A stretch of 64,000 nt of DNA from Hydrogenoanaerobacterium sp032017025 (GTDB lineage: Bacteria; Bacillota; Clostridia; Oscillospirales; Ruminococcaceae), in contig NZ_DALZQO010000006.1 of assembly GCF_032017025.1 (NCBI RefSeq), positions 1 through 64,000 of the forward strand, read 5' to 3'. Made by a program: the position numbers and the translations under genes. Shown piece by piece: positions 16,312 through 23,744 of the stretch. A model generated the notes under the pieces. It did no database searches. It was not told where the DNA came from and was given only the letters and a program-made list of their open reading frames with translations. Positions within the stretch are counted from its first letter, which is position 1. Each line of letters opens with the position of its first letter.

Positions 16312-17457
16312 TTAAGATTTTATTCGCGGCTCATTTACTTGGTTTCTACCCCCTGTTGTAAGCAGAAATACTGCGCACATGGCGAGCAAACAAATGGAAC
16401 CGCCCGCCGAGCCTTCTGTTGCTGCAACGGGTTGAGAAAGGTTTTCAAATACCGTAATCGCCTGCGGGAATATACGAAGCAACACGCAAAAGAAGGTAAG
16501 CGTCAGCCCGCCGTGGAGCACACGCGAAATCAGAAATGGCTTAGTATTGATTCCGCTTCCATGCACCGCTGCAAGCACTTGAAAAATGACAGAAAGCCCC
16601 GAGAACGAAAGCAAGGCCGCTGCCGCAAGCAGCCCGCCAAAACCATAAGCCGCGAGCTTTTTGCAACCGGCCACAACCTCTAATACGCTAAATAAGCAGG
16701 CCTCAAACAGTCCGCTGTTTAGAGAGGGGAACACCGATTTCAAACTGCTCGCCAGTGATGTGACCACACCTGTGGAGAGTATCAGCGAAGTAATTGCCGA
16801 AAACAATACAACAAACGCACAAATCGTCATCATCCCGGCTGATGCATCGTTCACCGACTGTACAAAACAAACGCTGTTAGGCCTATAACCGTAGGGCGAG
16901 CCGTTTTGCAGCGGACTTTCTTTTTGTGAAAATAAGCCGAGAATAACCCCAATCACAATTGAAGACACAACCTGTGCCCCCAGCAGCAGCAAACCAACCT
17001 GGGTGGAACCAAACATGCCCGCGCCCACCGCACAGATTAAAAACGAAGGACCTGCATTCACGCAAAAGCAAAGCATTCGGCTTGCTGTTTTTTCTGAGAT
17101 GCGCTGCTGTCCTACCATAAGTGCCAAAGTGCGGGCTCCTACAGGGTAGCCGCCAATCCAGCCCATCAGCAATGGTGATGCAGCTGCTGCGGGCAGACGG
17201 AACAGGTATTTGGTCACAGGCATAAAAATTTTGTTCAATAGCAGCGAAACTTTGCTTGTTGCCATAAAACCGGATAGTACCATAAACGGGAACAAAGAGG
17301 GTATCACCACGTCTGCACATAGCTTTACCCCCTCGCGTACGCCATTACCCACCGCTTGTGAACTGCTCAGCAATAGGAAAGCCAGTAAAATACAAAGGAA
17401 AGTAAGTATAAATACGCTCCACCGCTTGGCATTTATTCTTCCCATAAAATGTTCCAT
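16312..17457 (-). CDS. ylbJ: Sporulation integral membrane protein YlbJ
   Basis: A 381-residue polytopic protein with about ten hydrophobic segments and the nucleoside-recognition (Gate) fold. Family blocks include PSLFPFMVLSGF, WIGGYPVGARTL and CFCVNAGPSFLI. In Bacillus subtilis YlbJ is a mother-cell (SigE-controlled) protein needed for a normal spore cortex. AAGGGGTGAG precedes the start. It is divergent from yqfC across an 87-nt region that carries two CATATG boxes (see 17480-17508). Confidence 0.9.
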   Translation of the reverse strand: MEHFMGRINAKRWSVFILTFLCILLAFLLLSSSQAVGNGVREGVKLCADVVIPSLFPFMVLSGFMATSKVSLLLNKIFMPVTKYLFRLPAAAASPLLMGWIGGYPVGARTLALMVGQQRISEKTASRMLCFCVNAGPSFLICAVGAGMFGSTQVGLLLLGAQVVSSIVIGVILGLFSQKESPLQNGSPYGYRPNSVCFVQSVNDASAGMMTICAFVVLFSAITSLILSTGVVTSLASSLKSVFPSLNSGLFEACLFSVLEVVAGCKKLAAYGFGGLLAAAALLSFSGLSVIFQVLAAVHGSGINTKPFLISRVLHGGLTLTFFCVLLRIFPQAITVFENLSQPVAATEGSAGGSICLLAMCAVFLLTTGGRNQVNEPRIKS

Positions 17458-17479
17458 AATCGCTCACCCCTTACAAAAG

Positions 17480-17508
17480 CATATGAGCGCAGGGGCTACG
17501 CATATGTA
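17480..17508. promoter_or_regulatory. Putative divergent SigE promoter between ylbJ and yqfC
   Basis: GCATATG at 17480-17486 and CATATGTA at 17501-17508 resemble SigE -35 and -10 boxes for yqfC. Because CATATG is palindromic, the same boxes in reverse suit ylbJ. Both genes are SigE-dependent in Bacillus. This is a pattern match only. Confidence 0.45.
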
Positions 17509-17544
17509 TTATGAGAAATAGTTTGCATAACGGAGGAACAAAGT

Positions 17545-17850
17545 ATGAGAAAAAGCAGACGCAGAACGGCAGCGCAGGAGCAGCCTGATGTAAAACCATC
17601 GAAACTTGCGCGCGCCTTTGATATTCCCGAGGGTGTTTTCTCGGATTTTTCACAGATTTCGCTCTCCGGCAACCGCGAAGCGGTTATCGAGGGTTGCGGC
17701 GGTGTACTGGAATATGACTCTACGCTGATTAAGCTGAGCCTAAACAAAATGATACTTCAGTTTACAGGCAGGAACCTTGAAATAAAATGTATGACGGGCG
17801 AAAGCGTCATCGTACATGGTTTTATTCTTGGTATAGAATTTCTGGTGTAG
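17545..17850 (+). CDS. yqfC: Sporulation protein YqfC
   Basis: A 101-residue YabP/YqfC-family protein with a basic N-terminus, a conserved core (AFDIPEGVFSDFSQISLSGNREAVIEGCGGVLEY) whose middle reads LSGNREAVIEGC, and a hydrophobic end HGFILGIEFLV. It is expressed in the mother cell in Bacillus; its biochemical role is unknown. ACGGAGGAAC precedes the start. It lies 48 nt before yqfD and starts the conserved yqfC-yqfD-phoH-ybeY-dgkA-era-recO order. Confidence 0.92.
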   Translation: MRKSRRRTAAQEQPDVKPSKLARAFDIPEGVFSDFSQISLSGNREAVIEGCGGVLEYDSTLIKLSLNKMILQFTGRNLEIKCMTGESVIVHGFILGIEFLV

Positions 17851-17898
17851 CGGCATCAATTTCATTTTCAGGCAGAGTTGCAGCAAAGGAGTCCGCTT

Positions 17899-19083
17899 AT
17901 GTTTATTATAAAAATAATACGCTACCTCAAGGGATATGTCCGTTTTACGGCAACAGGCGTATTTCTGGAGCGCTTTCTGAATATGGTGGTGCGCAAAGGG
18001 GTTAATATTTGGGAGGTAAAAAAGCAAGACACTACGCTGACAGCCTGCACGGATGTTCGCTCTTACAAACGCCTGCGCCCTTATGCCAAAAAAACAGGTG
18101 TGCGGTTGCGCGTGAAAGAGCGACATGGGGCTCCTTTTCGGGTGCGGCGCTACCACAAACGGGTTGGGCTGCTGGTAGGAATCCTGTTTTTTATGCTTTT
18201 TTTGTGCGCTATGGGGCAGTTTATCTGGCGCATTGAGGTAGTTGGCAACACCGAGGTACCAACCGACCAAATACTCGCTACGGTTAATGAGCTGGGGCTT
18301 AAGGCAGGTGCGTTCAAAGGTAAGCTTAACGCCCGCGAGATGGAACGCACTGCGCTGCGCAGGCTGCAGAGGCTGTCATGGATTGCAGTTAATATCGATG
18401 GAAGCACTGCAACTGTTGAGGTTCGTGAGCGGGTAATGCCCCCTGAGATGTTCCCAGATCATGATGTACCCTGCAACGTGGTGGCGGCACATACAGGGCT
18501 TATCACCTATATGGAGGTTTACGAGGGGCAGAGCGTGCTCAAGGTGGGCGACACGGTAAAGCAGGGCGAGGTGATCGTCAGCGGCATCATTGAAGATAAA
18601 AAGGGGCAGGCTACTTATAAACACGCGCGTGCCAAAGTGATTGCGCAGACTGATTATGAAATTACCGTGGAGCAGCCACTGATTAAAGACGAAAAGGTAA
18701 TGATCGGAATACAAAAACACCGGCGCTATCTGCGTGTATTCGGTGCAGATTTGCCTTTGTTTATCTACCGTCCGTTCAAGGTTGCTTACGACTTAAAGCG
18801 CGAAATCTCGCCGCTTACGCTGTTCGGTATTCCGCTGCCTATCACGTTGATAGAGGAAACCTACGATTTTTATGTAATAGAGCAGCATCCCCTTACACCA
18901 GAGCAGGCGAAACGCGAGGCGGAGGTAATTCTGCTGCAAAAAGAGAAGGAAGAGCTAAAAGAGACAAAAATTGTTGAAAAAACGGTTAATGATGAGTTTT
19001 TGGATAATTTGTATAAATTAAATATAAAATATCTGTGCAATATTGATATAGCAAAAGAGAAAGAAATTTTAATAAATCAATAG
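17899..19083 (+). CDS. yqfD: Sporulation protein YqfD
   Basis: A 394-residue protein with a soluble N-terminal part, one membrane segment at about 91-108, and a large extracytoplasmic domain with a POTRA-like start (RIEVVGNTEVP). The C-terminus ends in a charged helical region rich in Glu and Lys. In Bacillus the gene is part of the mother-cell programme; clostridial homologues are common. ATG 17899 has AAAGGAG 7 nt upstream; the TTG at 17878 is an unlikely start. Confidence 0.92.
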   Translation: MFIIKIIRYLKGYVRFTATGVFLERFLNMVVRKGVNIWEVKKQDTTLTACTDVRSYKRLRPYAKKTGVRLRVKERHGAPFRVRRYHKRVGLLVGILFFMLFLCAMGQFIWRIEVVGNTEVPTDQILATVNELGLKAGAFKGKLNAREMERTALRRLQRLSWIAVNIDGSTATVEVRERVMPPEMFPDHDVPCNVVAAHTGLITYMEVYEGQSVLKVGDTVKQGEVIVSGIIEDKKGQATYKHARAKVIAQTDYEITVEQPLIKDEKVMIGIQKHRRYLRVFGADLPLFIYRPFKVAYDLKREISPLTLFGIPLPITLIEETYDFYVIEQHPLTPEQAKREAEVILLQKEKEELKETKIVEKTVNDEFLDNLYKLNIKYLCNIDIAKEKEILINQ

Positions 19084-19100
19084 AACTTTCGAAATAAAAA

Positions 19101-19109
19101 TGCTATAAT
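19101..19109 (+). promoter_or_regulatory. Extended -10 promoter of phoH
   Basis: TGCTATAAT lies about 75 nt before phoH and after the end of yqfD, so the housekeeping genes that follow need not depend on the sporulation promoter. Confidence 0.55.
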
Positions 19110-19182
19110 AAAGTATGTGTAGCAAAAGATACAAAATTTTTCACGATTTTTGTTGGAAACAAGAAAAAAGGAATGTGAATGA

Positions 19183-20151
19183 ATGATTGAGCAATTTGTT
19201 GATGTTGATAGAATGGAACATACACTGGAGTTGTTTGGTAGTTTTGATGAGAACATTAAGATATTAGAGAATGAGTACCATGTATGCATTCTCAACCGTG
19301 GCACACAAGTAAAGGTGAGCGGAGAAGCAGAAAACGTGGCGGCAGCGTCACGTGCTATACGCAGCCTGCTTGAATTGCTCAATAAGGGCGAGGCCTTATC
19401 AGAACAAAACGTACGCTACATTATCGATTTAGTTTCTGAGGGGAATGAAGAGCAGGCCGCTAAGCTCGCAAACGATATGGTCTGCATTACAGCAAAGGGA
19501 AGACCCATTAAAGCAAAAACACTGGGGCAAAAAACCTATGTTGAAGCAATTCGCAAAAACACCATTACGTTGGGTGTGGGCCCTGCGGGAACCGGCAAAA
19601 CCTACCTTGCGGTGGCAATGGCGGTTAAAGCGTTTCGTGCAAATGAGATTAACAAAATTATTCTTACACGCCCCGCAGTGGAGGCCGGTGAAAAGCTTGG
19701 TTTTCTCCCCGGGGATCTGCAGAACAAAGTAGACCCCTACCTGCGCCCACTGTATGACGCTTTGTTTGATATGCTAGGTGCCGATAACTACCAGAAGTAC
19801 GTTGAGCGCGGCAACATTGAGGTTGCCCCTCTCGCTTACATGCGAGGGCGCACCTTGGATGACTCTTTTATCATCCTCGATGAAGCACAAAACACCACGC
19901 CGGAACAGATGAAAATGTTTTTAACAAGGCTTGGCTTCAATTCCAAAGCGATTATCACAGGTGACATTACTCAAATCGACCTGCCAGACACCAAAAAATC
20001 AGGGCTGGTAGAGGCTGCAAAAATTCTAAAAAACATAGATGATATTGCAATCGTCCGCTTTACAGAAAAGGACGTTGTCCGTCATCGTTTGGTTCAACAA
20101 ATTATCAAAGCTTATGAAAAATATTACGAGGAGGGCAAACGTTTCCGATAG
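19183..20151 (+). CDS. phoH: PhoH family ATPase
   Basis: A 322-residue cytosolic P-loop ATPase. An N-terminal KH-like region (about 20-70) precedes the Walker A motif GPAGTGKT at 133-140 and Walker B SFIILDEAQN, followed by the FLTRLGFNSKAIITGD block. PhoH proteins are linked to RNA metabolism with the endonuclease YbeY, whose gene follows directly. AAAAGGA lies about 10 nt before the start. Confidence 0.93.
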   Translation: MIEQFVDVDRMEHTLELFGSFDENIKILENEYHVCILNRGTQVKVSGEAENVAAASRAIRSLLELLNKGEALSEQNVRYIIDLVSEGNEEQAAKLANDMVCITAKGRPIKAKTLGQKTYVEAIRKNTITLGVGPAGTGKTYLAVAMAVKAFRANEINKIILTRPAVEAGEKLGFLPGDLQNKVDPYLRPLYDALFDMLGADNYQKYVERGNIEVAPLAYMRGRTLDDSFIILDEAQNTTPEQMKMFLTRLGFNSKAIITGDITQIDLPDTKKSGLVEAAKILKNIDDIAIVRFTEKDVVRHRLVQQIIKAYEKYYEEGKRFR

Positions 20152-20182
20152 GCTTGAAAAGAGCCGTTCGAAACAAGCAAAC

Positions 20183-20689
20183 ATGGATAGTGTAAAAGTA
20201 TATATCACAAACAGACAAAAGGATGTAAAAATTCCTACAGGTACAAGGCTGCTCATTCGCCGTTGCTGCCATGCAGTGCTCGATATGGAGGGCATGACTG
20301 GGGTTGCCGAGGTAAGCGTCAGCTTCCTCAATAACAAGCAAATTCGTGAACTCAATGCAGAGTACCGGAATATCGATAAAGAAACCGACGTGCTTTCGTT
20401 CCCTATGGGCGAAAACGGTGTTTATGACACCAATCAGGAAACCGGGGCAAAGGTACTCGGTGATATCGCAATCTCGGTAGAAAAAGCCACCGAACAGGCG
20501 GAAATCTACGGGCACTCCTTCAGCCGCGAAATAGGGTTTCTCACCGTGCATTCTATGCTGCATCTGCTCGGCTACGACCACGAGGTGAGCGGTATTGAAG
20601 CGATGAAAATGCGCGAGAAAGAGGAAGAGGTTCTTACAAAGCTTGGGTTGCAGCGCGACTCCAGCTATGTGTTAGAAAGCAATGAGTAG
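20183..20689 (+). CDS. ybeY: Endoribonuclease YbeY
   Basis: A zinc-dependent ribonuclease that matures 16S rRNA and takes part in ribosome quality control. With ATG 20183 it is 168 residues and starts at the usual place. The metal site HSMLHLLGYDHE and the earlier LNAEYRNIDKETDVLSFP block are intact. The ribosome-binding site before 20183 is weak; an in-frame TTG at 20153 near GGAGGG is an alternative that would add 10 residues. It follows phoH by 31 nt and overlaps dgkA by 8 nt. Confidence 0.92.
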   Translation: MDSVKVYITNRQKDVKIPTGTRLLIRRCCHAVLDMEGMTGVAEVSVSFLNNKQIRELNAEYRNIDKETDVLSFPMGENGVYDTNQETGAKVLGDIAISVEKATEQAEIYGHSFSREIGFLTVHSMLHLLGYDHEVSGIEAMKMREKEEEVLTKLGLQRDSSYVLESNE

Positions 20690-21170
20690 TCAGATTCGCA
20701 ACCTAATTACAAGCTTTCGCAATGCTGCGCGCGGTGTGGTGTACTGTATCAACAACGAGCGCAATATGCGTATTCATCTTGTTGTGGCATGCTACATCAC
20801 CGTATTCAGCAGTTTTTTCAACCTTACTCAGCCGCAGTTTGCTTTAATGCTGTGCGCCATTGCTTTGGTAATTGCCATGGAAATGGTAAACACTGCGGTG
20901 GAAGCACTTGTAGATATCAGTTCGCCTGCCTACAGCAGCTTGGCGCGTATTGCAAAAGATATTGCGGCAGGCGCTGTTTTGGTGTGCGCAATTTTTGCAT
21001 TTGCCATTGGCCTACTGCTGTTCTTTAAGCCTGCCACCATTTGGCACATCTTGCTTGTTTTGTGTACAAGCCCCCTGTATGGTGGTTTATTTGTATTGTC
21101 TGCCGTTTTTGCCCTGTTGTTTATTTTTGCAGGCCCTGTAAAAATTTGGAGATGGCTTGCAAAACGATAG
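20682..21170 (+). CDS. dgkA: Undecaprenol/diacylglycerol kinase
   Basis: A 162-residue membrane kinase of the DgkA family, which in Gram-positives phosphorylates undecaprenol. Membrane segments are at about 30-65 and 95-155, and the catalytic motif is MEMVNTAVEALVD. It is longer than the usual 120-130 residues owing to an extra hydrophobic C-terminal pair of helices (HILLVLCTSPLYGGLFVL), which may help membrane anchoring. It is translationally coupled to ybeY by an 8-nt overlap. Confidence 0.88.
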   Translation: MSSQIRNLITSFRNAARGVVYCINNERNMRIHLVVACYITVFSSFFNLTQPQFALMLCAIALVIAMEMVNTAVEALVDISSPAYSSLARIAKDIAAGAVLVCAIFAFAIGLLLFFKPATIWHILLVLCTSPLYGGLFVLSAVFALLFIFAGPVKIWRWLAKR

Positions 21171-21181
21171 GAGATATAAAA

Positions 21182-21691
21182 ATGAATATCGAAATTAAGC
21201 GCGCAACGGTAGGGGATGCCGATGCAATCAGCAAGATACATGCTGCGAGCTGGAAAAAAGCATATCGGGGTATTATCCCCCAAAAATATCTGGATGACTT
21301 AAAGGATAATTTTTGGGTGCCGGCATTTGAAGATTGGATTGGAAATGAGATTTTTACAGTTTATCTCATCTGTGCGGATGATGTGCCTATAGGATGTACC
21401 GCTTACGGTAAAGCCAGGGACAGCAAAATGCCAAATTGGGGTGAAATCGTCTCAGTTTATATGCATCCCGACTACTATGGCAAAGGCTACGGTAGAAGAT
21501 TATTTGATTTTGTTTTATCATGCATAAAACAGGATGGTTACCGTAATTGTTATTTGTGGGTGTTAAAAGAAAATCTCACTGCAAGGCGTTTTTACGAAAA
21601 AAGTGGCTTCTGCTGCAGTCAGGATGAGTATATCAGCGAGATTATGGGAAAACAAATAGTTGACGTACGCTATGTATTCGACTTTGAATAA
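21182..21691 (+). CDS. GNAT family N-acetyltransferase
   Basis: A 169-residue acetyltransferase of the GNAT fold. The acetyl-CoA loop is visible as VYMHPDYYGKGYGRRLFDF and the C-terminal block as LTARRFYEKSGF. The substrate is unknown. TAGGAG precedes ATG 21182. It is inserted between dgkA and era, where many Firmicutes have cdd, and looks co-transcribed with both. Confidence 0.85.
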   Translation: MNIEIKRATVGDADAISKIHAASWKKAYRGIIPQKYLDDLKDNFWVPAFEDWIGNEIFTVYLICADDVPIGCTAYGKARDSKMPNWGEIVSVYMHPDYYGKGYGRRLFDFVLSCIKQDGYRNCYLWVLKENLTARRFYEKSGFCCSQDEYISEIMGKQIVDVRYVFDFE

Positions 21692-21711
21692 GATTAGAAA
21701 CGGAGAACTTT

Positions 21712-22614
21712 ATGGAAAAAACCTATTCTGGGTTTGTGGCAATTGTCGGTCGTCCGAATGTTGGTAAATCCAGCTTAATGAACAAGTTTGTAGGTGAAAA
21801 GGTGGCAATTGTTTCACCAAAGCCGCAAACTACCCGCAATAAAATAATAGGGATACTCACCAAAGGTGAAACCCAGATGGTGTTTATCGATACCCCGGGC
21901 TTACACAAGCCGCGCACCAAGCTTTCTGAGTATATGGTAAAACAGATCAACGAATCGGTATCGGATGTGGACATCGGTGTGCTGGTTACCGAGCCTACAG
22001 GGGAGATTGCCAAAGCGGAATTTGACCTGCTGCGCAGCCTGAAAGCGGCAAAAATACCGGTTATTCTCGCGGTCAACAAAATCGATGCTTTATCTCAAAA
22101 AGAGCTGATGATGGCAAAGATCTCGGCGTTTTCACAGGAGTTTGAGTTTGAAGCCATCATTCCAATCTCGGCCCGCACCGGCGAAGGCGTACAGATTCTG
22201 CTTGATAAAATTCAGAGCTATGTACCCGAAGGCCCGCACTTTTTTGATGACGACGCGATGACCGACCAGCCTGAACGAGTGATTGTTTCCGAGATTATCC
22301 GTGAAAAGGTGCTCAACAACATGCAGGATGAAATACCACATGGTGTTGCAGTTGGCATTGAGGGCATGAAAGAGCGCACCAATATCGACGGTGAAGAAAT
22401 TGCCGATATTGACGCAACCATTTACTGCGAGCGTGACAGCCACAAGGGCATGATTATCGGCAAAGGTGGCACTATGCTCAAAAAAATCGGTACACAGGCA
22501 CGCGTTGAGGCGGAAAAATTTCTTGGAATCAAAATTAATCTTCGCCTCTGGGTGAAGGTTCGCGAAGACTGGCGCAACAAAGCGGGGCTTATCAAAAACT
22601 TTGGCTACAAATAA
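21712..22614 (+). CDS. era: GTPase Era
   Basis: A 300-residue GTPase that binds the 3' end of 16S rRNA during 30S assembly. The G1 motif is GRPNVGKSS, G3 is DTPG, G4 is NKID and G5 is ISARTGEG. The C-terminal KH domain has KGMIIGKGGTMLKKIG. GGAGAAC precedes the start. It lies in the conserved run between dgkA and recO. Confidence 0.96.
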   Translation: MEKTYSGFVAIVGRPNVGKSSLMNKFVGEKVAIVSPKPQTTRNKIIGILTKGETQMVFIDTPGLHKPRTKLSEYMVKQINESVSDVDIGVLVTEPTGEIAKAEFDLLRSLKAAKIPVILAVNKIDALSQKELMMAKISAFSQEFEFEAIIPISARTGEGVQILLDKIQSYVPEGPHFFDDDAMTDQPERVIVSEIIREKVLNNMQDEIPHGVAVGIEGMKERTNIDGEEIADIDATIYCERDSHKGMIIGKGGTMLKKIGTQARVEAEKFLGIKINLRLWVKVREDWRNKAGLIKNFGYK

Positions 22615-22764
22615 CCGCATAGCAGAATAAGTTTCTACACAATATGCCGCTGAATTGTATTTTGTCAAGTCTAAATTATTGGAATTTCTGGTGTGCTTTC
22701 CCGTTCATAAGTTTTGCTTTCAGGGTAACACTGTAAGCAAATAGAGATGCGGGAGGAACACATC

Positions 22765-22941
22765 ATGGATCAAATGATGAATGCTTGGGAACAATTTTTG
22801 CGTACAGGCAAGGTCAGCGACTATCTGCGCTATCGCCAGTCTCTCGGTGTATTACCCAATGATAATGATTTCATCGAAGGTGAGGAATATCCTGATGCAG
22901 ATGAATACACAGGCGGTGGTAATCGGTTCACGGGATATTGA
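22765..22941 (+). CDS. yqzL: YqzL-like small protein
   Basis: A 58-residue acidic protein with the YqzL pattern AWEQFLRTGKVSDYLRYRQ. In Bacillus yqzL also lies between era and recO. Function is unknown. GGGAGG lies 8 nt before the ATG. Its last 47 nt overlap recO, which implies translational coupling. Confidence 0.75.
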   Translation: MDQMMNAWEQFLRTGKVSDYLRYRQSLGVLPNDNDFIEGEEYPDADEYTGGGNRFTGY

Positions 22942-23647
22942 TGAGGAAGACCGGCTGCTTACATTGCTCTCCAAAGATCACGGTGTAATCTATGCTTACG
23001 CCAGGGGAGCCAACCGTATGAAAAGTAAGCTTGCACCTACCACCGAACTGCTGTGCTACTCATCCTTTGTTTTGTTTAAGAATAAAGACCGTTATACGGT
23101 CGATTATGCGGACAGCTTGAATATGTTCTTCGGTTTACGCAGGGATATCGAAAAGCTGTCCCTTGCTACATATTTTGCCGAGCTTTCGGCAACCATTGCT
23201 CCGCAAAGCGAGGGCGCGGAAGATTTTTTGCGTCTGCTGCTGAATTCATTGCACCTGTTGGAAAAAGAAAAGCGAACCGATGCGTTTTTAAAGCCGGTAT
23301 TTGAACTGCGCGCACTTACGTTGGCAGGTTATATGCCTAATCTTATTGCGTGCCGTGAGTGTGCATGTTATGAGAGCGATACCATGAGCTTTTTTATTGA
23401 TAGCGGGGAGCTGCTTTGCGGTAACTGCATGCAAACACGCAACGAAACAACTGTAAAGCCAATTGCCTTGCCAAGGGGAGTACTTGCGGCAATGCGCCAC
23501 ATCATCTACAGTCCGTTCGAGCGGTTGTTTGCGTTTGAACTGCCGTCCGAGGGGCTTCAGTATCTGGGCAGTGTTGTCGAAAAATATTTGATTCGTCAGA
23601 CGGAGAAGAGCTACGGCACGCTAGAGTTCTATAAAAGTTTGATATAA
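22895..23647 (+). CDS. recO: DNA repair protein RecO
   Basis: A recombination mediator that helps load RecA onto single-stranded DNA. The N-terminal OB fold begins TQAVVIGSRDIDEEDRLLTL, and the zinc finger has CRECACYE and CGNCM. With ATG 22895 the protein is 250 residues; GAGG lies 9 nt upstream. ATG 22901 is an alternative. The start lies inside yqzL. Confidence 0.9.
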   Translation: MQMNTQAVVIGSRDIDEEDRLLTLLSKDHGVIYAYARGANRMKSKLAPTTELLCYSSFVLFKNKDRYTVDYADSLNMFFGLRRDIEKLSLATYFAELSATIAPQSEGAEDFLRLLLNSLHLLEKEKRTDAFLKPVFELRALTLAGYMPNLIACRECACYESDTMSFFIDSGELLCGNCMQTRNETTVKPIALPRGVLAAMRHIIYSPFERLFAFELPSEGLQYLGSVVEKYLIRQTEKSYGTLEFYKSLI

Positions 23648-23744
23648 GCTATTTTACCCGAGCCTACAGGCGATATGTGCTTTATTTAAGCGCATTTTGG
23701 CCTGTAGGTTCCGAGAGGTTTTGCCTGCGAAAGTGAGGATTCAC

